This document shows positions 26,423 through 35,293 of a stretch of 64,000 nucleotides of DNA, in pieces. Position 1 is the first letter of the stretch; each line of letters opens with the position of its first letter. Position numbers and translations under genes: made by a program. The notes under the pieces were generated by a model that did not search any database, was not told the DNA's origin, and saw only the letters and a list, made by a program, of their open reading frames with translations. Source of the stretch: Sulfopaludibacter sp035606355. Lineage in GTDB: Bacteria; Acidobacteriota; Terriglobia; Bryobacterales; Bryobacteraceae. The stretch lies in NCBI GenBank assembly GCA_035606355.1, contig DATNFO010000072.1, forward strand, positions 44,374 through 108,373. Direction: 5' to 3'.

Positions 26423-26527
26423 GTCGGTTGCAACAACAGAATCGGCCTTGTTGTTCGGTATTCGCCGGCCGTGAAGCCGGTCCAAATGCGCGGACCGCGG
26501 ACGCTGCCGCGACGGCGGCGCCTCCGT

Positions 26528-29500
26528 TTAAAAGCGCAGATAGCCTGCGACCACGAGGTATCGCGGCGTGGATTGCGTTCCGCTGATCACCGCGAAGCCG
26601 TTGTAGTTCGTCGTGCCGTTCGCTCCCGCCACCCAGCAGCAGCTTCCGCCGGGGTTTGAGAAGACCACGGTGTTGGTCAGGTTGTACGCCTCGCCCTGTA
26701 ATTGGAACTTGATCTTCCCTTCCTTGAACGGGAAGACGCGCGAGATGTTTGCGTTCATCTGGAACAGACCCGGTCCGAACAGTCCGCCGACATAGTGTCC
26801 CGTGGAGCCGAGCACGCCCGCGGGCGGATTCGCGAATGCAGAACCGTCATAGTAGGGGTGGCTCTGATCGTGGCCGCCAAGAATCTGGACGGTGGGGCTG
26901 ATCTGGTTCGCGCTGTTGCCCTGCCCGCCCGCGTTGATGTTGGATGTAGTGCCGACGCCGAACGGCAGACCGCTTTCACGGGCGACCGTCCCGGCCAATT
27001 GCCAGTTGCCCACAACCCAGGACGCGAGTCCGTGATTGAGCCACGTGTGTCCTTTGCCAAACGGCAACTGGTAGACGTAGTAGAACTGGAAATTGTGCGG
27101 ACGGTCAAAGCCGGCGATCTGCTTGTCCAGCGTGAACGAAACCGGGTAAGTGCGCCACAGGCTGGCGTCGCCGTTGTCGCCGTTGGCGTTGTTAATGGCT
27201 TTCGAGAAGGTATAACTCAAGCCGATGATAGAGGCGGCTATGCGCTTTCTTACGGAAGCCTGCAAGCTGTTGTAAGTCATATCGCCGAACGGCTCCACCA
27301 TGTTGAGATCGCTGGTGACGAACGGCTGTAAGATGCGGCCCACATTGCCGGTGCCGGGCGCCGATCCGTTGATGTTGACATTCATCTGCGTGTGGACGCC
27401 GTGAGTGCCTACGTAGCCGACCTGCGCTACAAGGCTGGGCGAGAACTCATGCTGAGCGGTGAAGTTCCAGGTCTGGTAGTAGCCGCGGTCGTAATCGGCG
27501 GGGAACGTGACGGTGCTGACGCTGGGCAGATACGTGGTCGGCGATGCCGTAGTGGAGGGCTTAATGGTCCCGACTGTGATATCGGGGAAAGTGGGAAGCG
27601 GAATTCCGTCTTTCAGGTTGACCTGAGTCGCGCCATCGGAGTTCGGCACGCCTGCATAACTGATGAACTGATAACTCTTCGGCGGCGCATAAACCTGATT
27701 GACGATCGCCGGGTACTGGTTCCGCTGATTGCGCATGTTGTCGGGATCCACGCTGATGCCGTAGCCGGTGCGGATCACCGTTTTCTGAGTGAGGCGGTAG
27801 GCCACGCCGATGCGCGGGCCAAAGCCTTTCTTGCTCGCTGAGGCGCCGGTATCCCAGGGCACACCATTTTCGCCGCCGACCAATATAAATTCCGTGGCCG
27901 GATCGAAGCGGACCGCGCCGTAGTGGTCATGCGAATAGATGGGATAGTATTCCCAGCGCAGGCCGTAGTCGATCGTCAGCTTAGGCGAGATCTGCCATAA
28001 GTCGCGCACGTACATTGACCAGGTGGAGAAGCGCAGGGCGATTGGATTCGTAACTTGCGTGACCTTGCCGGTTTGCGAGGGGAAGCCGAGGAGGAACTGC
28101 GCCCAGGAGTTCGCTGGAGCCGAGGGAAGCGTACTGCCGGGCGCGACGGTGTTGGGCGCCGCTCCGCCGTTCAGAGACGTCAGAGTGCCATCGAAGCCGA
28201 ATGTTCCGCGAGCCGTACCGAACGTGCCGCCCTGGGGTTGGAAGTGATTGAGCGCGAAATGATCGTATTCGAAGCCGGCGCGAATGCTGTGCGAACCTTT
28301 GATCTTCGTGACGTTGAGATTGGTGGTGTACTGGTTATCGCGGAACTGGAACGGGCTGCCCGTGCTGGTGTTGCCGATGTTCGCGATGCCGGCAACCTGG
28401 AAGCCGGGAATGCCGAGATAGTTGAAGCCCGGGCCATTGGTGCCCGGGATGTGGAGGACGTCCGTGCCGAAGGCGCCATCCTGCGGATCGCCGTTCGCGC
28501 CGATGTTCTGCCGGGTATAACCGACGTTGCCGTCGATCAACATTGTTGGAGAAAGCGAGTAGGTGAAGCCCGCGGCCGGGATCTGAACGCGCCCTCCGGC
28601 GTGGCCAGGGTTGCCGCCGTTGAACGCGTCGCCACCTGCCGGTCCGAGCACCAGCGGGGCAACAATGTCCATCGGCGAAATGCTATAGCGGCCCCAGAGC
28701 ATTACTTTCTCAGTGGCGTTGTAATTCACCTTCCAGTCGTAGCGATCCACGCTGTAAGTAGTGGCGCCGTAGGCATCGTAATTCGTGAAGTAGCTGTCAG
28801 GCCGGGTGAGCGCGGGCAACAGCGCTGTGAGTGTCGCCGCCGCGGGAGCGATGCGGTTGGACGGAATTTGGTTGTTGAGGAATGGGGTGCGGCCGGTGCC
28901 GTCCGGGTTGCCGGTCAACGGGTCGTAGATGACCACGCCTGTGGCACTGAAATCGCCGGTGCGCATGGCCGCGGTCGGCAGTGTGAGGTTGGGGGCCGCG
29001 GCGAACTGGTTCTGTTTGGTGCCTTCATACGACATAAACCAGAACAGCTTGTCTTTACCGTGAACAACTTTTGGAATCCACACGGGTCCGCCGATGGTGA
29101 AGCCGTACTGATTCAAGATGTTCTTGGCGAGCCTTCCGGGATGGGAGAAGTAGTTGTTGACGGCATCGAAATCCTGGTTGGTGTTGCGTTCGAATAGCGA
29201 CCCGTGTAACTGGTTCGTGCCGGTTTTGATTCCGACGTTGATCGCCGCGCCGCCGGCCATTCCCTGTTCCGCATCATAGGCATTCGTGCTTACCGCGACA
29301 GTCTGTATGGCTTCCGGCGAGGGCACGTAGCCGACATTCACGGGAAGCCAGGGGTATGCGTCGAGCGCACCGTCCAGCCGCGTGACGTTGGCCTGCGATG
29401 AGACACCGTTCTGGAAGACGGTAATGGCGCGCTGCGGATTGCCTGCCGCGGAATTCGCTTCGCCCGTGCCGGCGGTAGTTGCCGATCCGGGCTGCAACAG

Positions 29501-29995
29501 CAGCAGCGATTGGAAGTTCTTGCCTTCCGTGCCGTTATAGGGGAGTTCCTCGACTTCGGTAGTCGAAATCTCCGTGTGGACGTCGCCCTTATCGGTTTGC
29601 AGCACCACTGCGTCGGCGGTGACTTCGACCGACTCTGTCGCGGATGCGATCTGCAGCGCTACGTCAACGCGGCGGACATCATTGGCTTGTACCTGTACGT
29701 TGGTTTCGGAGAAGGTCCGGAAGGATGTCGCAGTAACCGTAAGGCGATAGAGGCCGGGTTGCAGGTCGTTAAACCGGTAAAGGCCGCGTTCATCCGTGGT
29801 GGCCTGATACTTCGCGTTTGTCGCGAGGTTGACCGCTTCCACTTTGACGTTGGGAACTGCGGCGCCGGCGGGATCGACGACATTTCCGGTGAGCGTCCCG
29901 TAAAGAACTTGCGCGCGGCTGATACCGGCAACCGAGGCGATCGCAACCAGGCTCAGATAACAGGCAAAAAGCAAACGGCGGATTGAGTGAAACAC
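26528..29995 (-). CDS. Oar-like TonB-dependent receptor (xylan island, 1)
   Basis: 1155 residues starting at a GTG with AAAGGGG upstream. It has a signal peptide (MFHSIRRLLFACYLSLVAIA onward), a carboxypeptidase-regulatory-like domain (YGTLTGNVVDPAGAAVPNVK), a plug and a beta-barrel ending with a short strand, YLVVAGYLRF. Receptors of this class move large or scarce ligands across the outer membrane using TonB energy. The gene has its own promoter with an operator-like palindrome over the -10 box, the same element found before the xylan-degrading genes. Import of xylan-derived oligosaccharides is therefore likely, but inferred. Confidence 0.9.
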   Translation of the reverse strand: MFHSIRRLLFACYLSLVAIASVAGISRAQVLYGTLTGNVVDPAGAAVPNVKVEAVNLATNAKYQATTDERGLYRFNDLQPGLYRLTVTATSFRTFSETNVQVQANDVRRVDVALQIASATESVEVTADAVVLQTDKGDVHTEISTTEVEELPYNGTEGKNFQSLLLLQPGSATTAGTGEANSAAGNPQRAITVFQNGVSSQANVTRLDGALDAYPWLPVNVGYVPSPEAIQTVAVSTNAYDAEQGMAGGAAINVGIKTGTNQLHGSLFERNTNQDFDAVNNYFSHPGRLAKNILNQYGFTIGGPVWIPKVVHGKDKLFWFMSYEGTKQNQFAAAPNLTLPTAAMRTGDFSATGVVIYDPLTGNPDGTGRTPFLNNQIPSNRIAPAAATLTALLPALTRPDSYFTNYDAYGATTYSVDRYDWKVNYNATEKVMLWGRYSISPMDIVAPLVLGPAGGDAFNGGNPGHAGGRVQIPAAGFTYSLSPTMLIDGNVGYTRQNIGANGDPQDGAFGTDVLHIPGTNGPGFNYLGIPGFQVAGIANIGNTSTGSPFQFRDNQYTTNLNVTKIKGSHSIRAGFEYDHFALNHFQPQGGTFGTARGTFGFDGTLTSLNGGAAPNTVAPGSTLPSAPANSWAQFLLGFPSQTGKVTQVTNPIALRFSTWSMYVRDLWQISPKLTIDYGLRWEYYPIYSHDHYGAVRFDPATEFILVGGENGVPWDTGASASKKGFGPRIGVAYRLTQKTVIRTGYGISVDPDNMRNQRNQYPAIVNQVYAPPKSYQFISYAGVPNSDGATQVNLKDGIPLPTFPDITVGTIKPSTTASPTTYLPSVSTVTFPADYDRGYYQTWNFTAQHEFSPSLVAQVGYVGTHGVHTQMNVNINGSAPGTGNVGRILQPFVTSDLNMVEPFGDMTYNSLQASVRKRIAASIIGLSYTFSKAINNANGDNGDASLWRTYPVSFTLDKQIAGFDRPHNFQFYYVYQLPFGKGHTWLNHGLASWVVGNWQLAGTVARESGLPFGVGTTSNINAGGQGNSANQISPTVQILGGHDQSHPYYDGSAFANPPAGVLGSTGHYVGGLFGPGLFQMNANISRVFPFKEGKIKFQLQGEAYNLTNTVVFSNPGGSCCWVAGANGTTNYNGFAVISGTQSTPRYLVVAGYLRF

Positions 29996-30036
29996 AGGGT
30001 TCCCCTTTCTCTGTGACAGCTCAAGAAACGCGAGAC

Positions 30037-30057
30037 TTAGTTTTCTTCTCGAACTAT
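30037..30057. promoter_or_regulatory. Candidate ROK operator, site 3 (receptor)
   Basis: TTAGTT-N9-AACTAT, overlapping the -10 element of the leftward receptor promoter. It is 42 bp upstream of the GTG start at 29995. Confidence 0.7.
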
Positions 30058-30081
30058 ATGGTCACTTCGAGATGAAGTCAA
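30053..30081 (-). promoter_or_regulatory. Sigma-70 promoter of the receptor gene at 29995
   Basis: On the minus strand, TTGACT (30076-30081) and TATAGT (30053-30058) are 17 bp apart, close to consensus. Operator site 3 begins inside the -10 box and extends over the expected start of transcription, the classic position for repression. Confidence 0.75.
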
Positions 30082-30111
30082 TCGCGAATACCGCCGCGGG
30101 TGTCTTACAGC

Positions 30112-31224
30112 TTACTTAATTACATTTATTACGGCGTTGAAGGCCGGTTTTGGTTTGCCGGCACGATCGAAGAGTAGGGGATAACTGGTACGTCCGCGAA
30201 CCGGCCAGTTATTCAGCCACGAATCGGCATCTGTAACTCCCCAGAAGGTGATGCGCGTGATGGAGGCGCGATGCTTCAGGAAGATACCGAAGAGATCCGC
30301 ATAGCGCTTGGCGAGCGCTTGCTGCATACTGTCCGGAAGTCCCTCGGCGTACGGATTGGAATTGGCCTGGGCTGCGGCGCGCGTAGCAACATCCGCGCCG
30401 TTCTGATTGGTGGCGCGCGGTAGCACGTCGATATCAAGCTCTGTGATGTTCACCTTCACGCCGAGAGGCTCAAAGGCCGCGATGGTGGCATCTTCCTGCG
30501 CAAGAGTGGGGAAGTCCATGTGATTGTGGTCCTGCAACCCGACTGCGGTTACAGGGATTCCCTCAGCTTTGAGCTTGCGAATGAGCTCGACGGCGCCTTT
30601 GCGCTTGGCTTCGTTTTCGAGCGAATAATCGTTGTAGTAGAGTTCGGCCGCCGGGTCGGCTTCGTGGGCGAACTGGAACGCCTTGGCGATGAAATCCTCG
30701 CCAATGATTTTCAGCCACGGCGATTGCCGCAGTGTGCCGTCTTCGTTGAGCGCCTCATTGACTACGTCCCATCCGCCGATGCGCCCTTTGTAGCGGCCCA
30801 TTACGGTGCGGATATGGTCGTGCATGCGTTCGAGTAGCGGATCGCGCGTGAGCGGCGCGCCCTTGTCGTCCTCAAATACCCAGCGCGGCACCTGGCTATG
30901 CCAAACCAGACAGTGGCCGATGATGAACATGTGGTTTCGCTCGCCGAAAGCGACGTAGCGGTCCGACGCCTCGAAAGCATACGTGCCGGGGCGCGGATGC
31001 ACGGATTCCCACTTCAGAACATTTTCCGGCGAGATGGTGTTGAACTGCGCTTTGATGATCGCATCGCCGCGCTCATCGCGGTCTTCATCCTGAGCGGTGT
31101 TGACGGCCGCGCCGATCCGGAAAATACCCTTATACGCATCCTTCAGCGAGGTTTGCGCGGGAAGGGCCGCGACGATGGCGAGCGCGGTGGCGGAGAGCCG
31201 GAGTGTGGAAGTGCGGAATGACAT
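30112..31224 (-). CDS. GH10 endo-1,4-beta-xylanase, secreted
   Basis: 370 residues with a signal peptide (STLRLSATALAIVAALPAQ). The GH10 barrel is clear: FNTISPENVLKWESVHP, GHCLVWHSQVP, the acid/base Glu in WDVVNEAL and the nucleophile Glu in ITELDIDVL, with a final ITRITFWGVTDADSWLN. GH10 xylanases cut the xylan backbone next to substituents and leave 4-O-methyl-glucuronosyl xylo-oligosaccharides, which GH67 enzymes can process. It is the last gene of a GH3-symporter-GH10 operon (12 bp after the symporter). The receptor promoter lies just downstream. Confidence 0.93.
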   Translation of the reverse strand: MSFRTSTLRLSATALAIVAALPAQTSLKDAYKGIFRIGAAVNTAQDEDRDERGDAIIKAQFNTISPENVLKWESVHPRPGTYAFEASDRYVAFGERNHMFIIGHCLVWHSQVPRWVFEDDKGAPLTRDPLLERMHDHIRTVMGRYKGRIGGWDVVNEALNEDGTLRQSPWLKIIGEDFIAKAFQFAHEADPAAELYYNDYSLENEAKRKGAVELIRKLKAEGIPVTAVGLQDHNHMDFPTLAQEDATIAAFEPLGVKVNITELDIDVLPRATNQNGADVATRAAAQANSNPYAEGLPDSMQQALAKRYADLFGIFLKHRASITRITFWGVTDADSWLNNWPVRGRTSYPLLFDRAGKPKPAFNAVINVIK

Positions 31225-31236
31225 TCGATACCTCGC

Positions 31237-32715
31237 TTAGGCCTGAGCGAACTTCTTGCGGCGCTCGGCCAGTACGTCTTGGATTTCAATATTCAGATTC
31301 TTGCCGATCGGGTAGACGATCAGGCACGCGATCACGATCAGGAAGAGAATCGCCGGGAAGATGCTGATGTTCATGCGGATGCCGTTCAGCGCTTCGGGCG
31401 TCTGCACGGCGTTGGGCCGGTAGCCGAACCCGGAGAGCAGCCATCCGGCGATGGCGCCGCCCAGGCTCAGTCCGGTTTTCAGGCCGAAGAGGATGGTGGC
31501 GTAGATGATGCCTGTGGCTCGCCGTCCCGTCTTCCATTCGGCAAAATCCACCACGTCCGCGAACATGGCCCAAATGAGCGGAATGGTCGGCGCGTAAGTC
31601 AGGGCGCGCAGGTATTCCAGCAGAAACATCGTGCCGACGGACTCGGGCGGCAGCAGCACAAAGAGAGCCATGAATACGGTGGTGGTGCTGAAACCGGCGA
31701 TGGCCACGGCTTTCTTGCCGAATCGCGCGGAAAGCGCCGTGGAACAGAGCACGCCGATCACGGTCACGAACTGGCTGGTGATGTTCAGCAATCCGAAGCC
31801 GACCGATGCGACGTTGCTCTTGCTGGGATCCACGATGAGGCCGAAGGTGTCCAGAAGCGAATGCCATACGCCGCTGCCGGCGGCGCTCGCGAGCCCGATG
31901 CTCTGCAGCAGATCGTAGAGCTTGCCTGGGTTGACGTAATACTGAAAGTAGTAAAACATCGTCCCGCCGCGCAGGGCGAGCATCGCGAAATGCGCGAGGG
32001 TGAGGATGAACATCGCCTTCCACGGGCGGTTGGCGAGCAGGCCCCGGAAGTCCTCGCGAGGAGAAGATTTCTGCCGCGGATCGGGCTGAATGCGCTCACG
32101 CGTGGCGAGGAAGGTGATGCAGAACAGGACAAGGCAGATCACCGCCCACAGTGCCATCGTCATCTGCCAGCCTTTGGCATTATTGCCGTGACCAAACTTA
32201 GCAACCAGAGGCAAGGTGAATCCGCCGACGATCAACTGCGCAATCATCGCCGCGACGAAGCGGTATGAGGAAAGGCTCGTGCGTTCATTGACGTCTCCCG
32301 TCATCACGCCGGTCAGAGCCGAGTACGGCGTGTTGTTGGCGGAATACAACGTCATCAGCAGGATGTTGGTCAGGCACGCCCACACCAGGTTGCCTGAAGA
32401 GCTCAGGCCAGGGTTGGTGTATGCGAGCACCATGGCGATGCCCCAGGGGACAGCGGTCCAGAGCACCCACGGACGGAATTTGCCCCAGCGTGTGTTCGTG
32501 CGGTCGGCGAGCACGCCCATCATGGGATCGAAGAACGCATCCCACAAGCGACCCACCAGCAAAAGACTGCCGGCCGAAGCCGCGGCAACTCCCAACGTGT
32601 CCGTATAGAAGTTGAGCTGGAAGAGGATCATCGTCATGAAGACGAAATTGGCGGCGCCGTCTCCCAGGCTGTACCCGGCTTTTTCGGTGAACGATAATTT
32701 CTGCGGTTGTGCCAT
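31237..32715 (-). CDS. GPH/MFS-type sugar:cation symporter
   Basis: 492 residues with about 12 transmembrane segments. The N-terminus has the GPH signature: AGYSLGDGAANFVFMTMILF, then GRLWDAFFDPMMGVLADRTN, TRWGKFRPW and NTPYSALTGVMTGDVNER. The glycoside-pentoside-hexuronide family imports xylosides, pentoses and hexuronides with Na+ or H+. It sits between a cytoplasmic GH3 enzyme and the GH10 xylanase, with 10 and 12 bp gaps, so it probably carries xylo-oligosaccharides or (methyl-)glucuronate across the inner membrane. Either cargo fits the island. Confidence 0.88.
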   Translation of the reverse strand: MAQPQKLSFTEKAGYSLGDGAANFVFMTMILFQLNFYTDTLGVAAASAGSLLLVGRLWDAFFDPMMGVLADRTNTRWGKFRPWVLWTAVPWGIAMVLAYTNPGLSSSGNLVWACLTNILLMTLYSANNTPYSALTGVMTGDVNERTSLSSYRFVAAMIAQLIVGGFTLPLVAKFGHGNNAKGWQMTMALWAVICLVLFCITFLATRERIQPDPRQKSSPREDFRGLLANRPWKAMFILTLAHFAMLALRGGTMFYYFQYYVNPGKLYDLLQSIGLASAAGSGVWHSLLDTFGLIVDPSKSNVASVGFGLLNITSQFVTVIGVLCSTALSARFGKKAVAIAGFSTTTVFMALFVLLPPESVGTMFLLEYLRALTYAPTIPLIWAMFADVVDFAEWKTGRRATGIIYATILFGLKTGLSLGGAIAGWLLSGFGYRPNAVQTPEALNGIRMNISIFPAILFLIVIACLIVYPIGKNLNIEIQDVLAERRKKFAQA

Positions 32716-32725
32716 GCGGCTCCCG

Positions 32726-35017
32726 TTATTTGACGGTGAGGACCAGGGTTTGCAAATCGGAATCGCGCGACGAGTTGCCGATCATGATTTCGAACTCGCC
32801 GGGCTCTACCACGTACTCCATCTCGACATTCCAGAAGCCGAGCTGTTCGGGCGTGATCTCAAACTCGACGGTGGTGCGTTGGCCGGCGTCGAGCCAGACG
32901 CGACGAAAGCCCTTCAGTTCCTTAATGGGTCGCGTGACGGAGCTGACTCGATCGCGGATGTACATCTGAACCACCTCGCTGCCGGCGCGAGAACCGGTAT
33001 TCGCAAGGTCGGCGAGAATGCGTGTGCTGCCGTCGCTGCGGATGGACTTCTTCGCCAGTCGAACGTTGGCTATTTCGAAAGTAGTGTAGCTGAGGCCGTA
33101 GCCGAACGGATAAAGCGGCGTGACATCATCGAAAAGATAGCCGCGGCGGGCGGTCGGCTTGTAGTTGTAGAACGCGGGCAGGTGACCGGCCGAGCGCGGA
33201 ATGGTGATCGGCAATTTGCCGCCCGGGTTGAAATCGCCGAACAGAACATCGGCGACGGCCCGGCCCGTTTCCTGTCCGAGATACCAGCACTCGAAAATGG
33301 CTGCTGCCTGTTCGATGAGCGGTTGAATGGCCAACGGGCGGCCGTTGAACAGGAAGGCGACGATCGGTTTGCCTGTGCCGGCGAGGGCACGGATCAAATC
33401 TTCCTGGCGGCCGATCAGGTCGAGGCTGGGCCTGTCGCCAAGATGCGAGAAGGACCATGCTTCGCGGGACGTGAGTTCGTTTCCACCCAGCGCGAGAACG
33501 ATCACGTCCGCTTTGCGCGCGATCTTTACGGCTTCCGCAATCTGGCGGCGATCTTCTTCCGGATCGCTCGGGAGTACGGGATCCTCGTACCAGGAGCCGG
33601 GCTGGGTGATCTTGCAGCCTTCGCTGTACAGGACCTTCACGCGATCGCTGACCTTCGCCTGAATGCCTTCGAGCACCGTGACGTTGTGTTTCGGCACGCT
33701 GCTGTAGCCGCCCCACAGCGGCTTGTGCGCGTTCGGCCCGATCACCGCTATGGTCTTCAGTTTCGCGGGGTCGAGCGGAGCCACGGCGGAATCGTTCTTG
33801 AGCAGCGTGATGGTCTCGCGGGCAGCCTCCAGCGCCACCTCGCGATGTTCCGAAGCGCCCACGACGCGCTCGGCTTCTTCGGGATCGACGTAAGGATCCT
33901 CGAACAGGCCCATGCGGAATTTCCAGAGCAGCATCGGCGCGACGAGTTCGTCGAGCTGCCTTTCACGGAGGATTCCTTTCTTCACGAGCTCGACCAGGTG
34001 AAGATAGCAGTCCGGATCGGGGAGTTCGATGTTGACGCCGGCGTTCACGGCAAGAGCGCAGGCGTCCTTCTTGTCTTTGGCGACCGAGTGGCCGCGGACT
34101 TCGGTGCGGTAATTCAGCTCCGCGATGGCGAAGTAATCGGAGACCACGAAACCTTGGAAGCCCCATTCTTTGCGCAGAATATCGCGCAGCAGCCAGCGGT
34201 TTGCATGCGAGGGCACGCCATCGATCTCGTTATAGGACGCCATTACACTGATGGCGCCGGCTTTCTGAATCGCTTCTTTGAATGTGAAAAGGAAGGTTTC
34301 ACGCAAGAGGCGTTCGGAGACATTCACTGGCGCGCAGTTCGTGCCGGATTCCGGTTGCCCGTGGGCGGCGAAATGTTTCAGGGTCGCCATGACACGCGTT
34401 TTGTCGCGGAATGTGGCATCGCCCTGAAATCCGCGGACGGCGGCGATTCCCATGCGCGAGACCAGGAACGGATCTTCGCCATAGGTCTCTTCGACGCGTC
34501 CCCAGCGCGGCTCGCGCGCGACGTCCACCACGGGAGTAAGCGCCTGGTGCGTGCCGCGCACGCGCGCCTCGAGCGCGGTCATGGCAAAGAGACGCTCGAC
34601 TAAGCCGGGGTCAAATGTCGCCCCGAGGCCGATCGGTTGCGAAAAGCTGGTTGCGTCGAGAGCGGCGTGGCCGTGCAGGCATTCTTCATGAAACACGACG
34701 GGAATTCCGAGGCGGCTGGTCTCCATGAAGAACTTCTGAATGGCGTTGGCGAGTTCCGCGGTCCGGCGCGCATTCAAACCTTTGCCGGCGTCACTGGGAC
34801 GCCCGACCTGTCCGATACCCCGGCCGTGGCGGAAAGCGGACTTCGCTTTCCCGGCATCGAAGTTGCCGTCGGCGTCCACCAGCGTTTCGGCTTTCTTCTG
34901 CCAGACGCACATCATCTGCGCGGCCTTTTCTTCCAGCGTCATGCGCGAAAGCAAGTCTTTGACCCTGCGTTCAGCGGGCAGGGCAGCGTTTTTGTAGGGC
35001 GCTGTTTTGGTAGGCAT
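32726..35017 (-). CDS. Cytoplasmic GH3 beta-xylosidase/glucosidase
   Basis: 763 residues, no signal peptide (MPTKTAPYKNAALPAERRVK), so probably cytoplasmic. GH3 features: LSRMTLEEKAAQMMC, the KHFAAHG region, the nucleophile Asp in VVSDYFAI, the second domain (AREAWSFSHLGDRPSLDL) and a fibronectin-III-like end. Unlike the secreted GH3 at 13000 it lacks a PA14 insert. It is followed by the symporter after 10 bp and would hydrolyse imported oligosaccharides. The next site upstream is the esterase relic and operator site 4. Xylosidase is favoured by context; glucosidase remains possible. Confidence 0.9.
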   Translation of the reverse strand: MPTKTAPYKNAALPAERRVKDLLSRMTLEEKAAQMMCVWQKKAETLVDADGNFDAGKAKSAFRHGRGIGQVGRPSDAGKGLNARRTAELANAIQKFFMETSRLGIPVVFHEECLHGHAALDATSFSQPIGLGATFDPGLVERLFAMTALEARVRGTHQALTPVVDVAREPRWGRVEETYGEDPFLVSRMGIAAVRGFQGDATFRDKTRVMATLKHFAAHGQPESGTNCAPVNVSERLLRETFLFTFKEAIQKAGAISVMASYNEIDGVPSHANRWLLRDILRKEWGFQGFVVSDYFAIAELNYRTEVRGHSVAKDKKDACALAVNAGVNIELPDPDCYLHLVELVKKGILRERQLDELVAPMLLWKFRMGLFEDPYVDPEEAERVVGASEHREVALEAARETITLLKNDSAVAPLDPAKLKTIAVIGPNAHKPLWGGYSSVPKHNVTVLEGIQAKVSDRVKVLYSEGCKITQPGSWYEDPVLPSDPEEDRRQIAEAVKIARKADVIVLALGGNELTSREAWSFSHLGDRPSLDLIGRQEDLIRALAGTGKPIVAFLFNGRPLAIQPLIEQAAAIFECWYLGQETGRAVADVLFGDFNPGGKLPITIPRSAGHLPAFYNYKPTARRGYLFDDVTPLYPFGYGLSYTTFEIANVRLAKKSIRSDGSTRILADLANTGSRAGSEVVQMYIRDRVSSVTRPIKELKGFRRVWLDAGQRTTVEFEITPEQLGFWNVEMEYVVEPGEFEIMIGNSSRDSDLQTLVLTVK

Positions 35018-35119
35018 TAGCGAACGTTTCCGATGGCGAAATCAACGATACGGACCTTCAGGACATGGTGCCACATTCCCGGCCGGAAAGAGCAAAAACG
35101 TGGCGGCTTCATGACTGCT

Positions 35120-35260
35120 CTAGTTGAGATGTCCCGCTGCGAAATCGAGAAAGAACGGCCAGTTCGGACCGTCCGTGCGACCGGACGATGCCGGGTGGCC
35201 GGCCAACGTGGCGCTGAACAGAGCCGCGAGCGCGCAACAGCGGTACATCGATCTCGTCAT
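35120..35260 (-). pseudogene. Esterase relic: signal peptide joined to a C-terminal tail
   Basis: This 46-residue frame has a signal-peptide-like start (MTRSMYRCCALAALFSATLA) fused directly to TDGPNWPFFLDFAAGHL. The second part resembles the C-terminal end of the CE15-type esterase encoded at 41479-43740 (GHTDGPNWKYFIPWADKFL). The middle of such a protein is missing. Operator site 4 lies 8 bp upstream, in the same position as in intact island genes. I read it as an internally deleted esterase gene that kept its promoter. A genuine tiny secreted protein is the alternative. Confidence 0.5.
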
Positions 35261-35268
35261 AGAGCTCT

Positions 35269-35289
35269 TTAGTTCGATGATCGTACAAA
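35269..35289. promoter_or_regulatory. Candidate ROK operator, site 4 (relic/GH3 operon)
   Basis: TTAGTT-N9-TACAAA, one base off the pattern of the other sites in the right half. It lies before the esterase relic and is the only such site upstream of the GH3-symporter-GH10 operon, so it may control that operon. Confidence 0.5.
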
Positions 35290-35293
35290 TCTA

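Noticed and set aside
35033..35272. Forward gene opposite the esterase relic
   Set aside because: The minus strand carries a signal peptide, an esterase-like tail and an operator; the forward frame has none of these.
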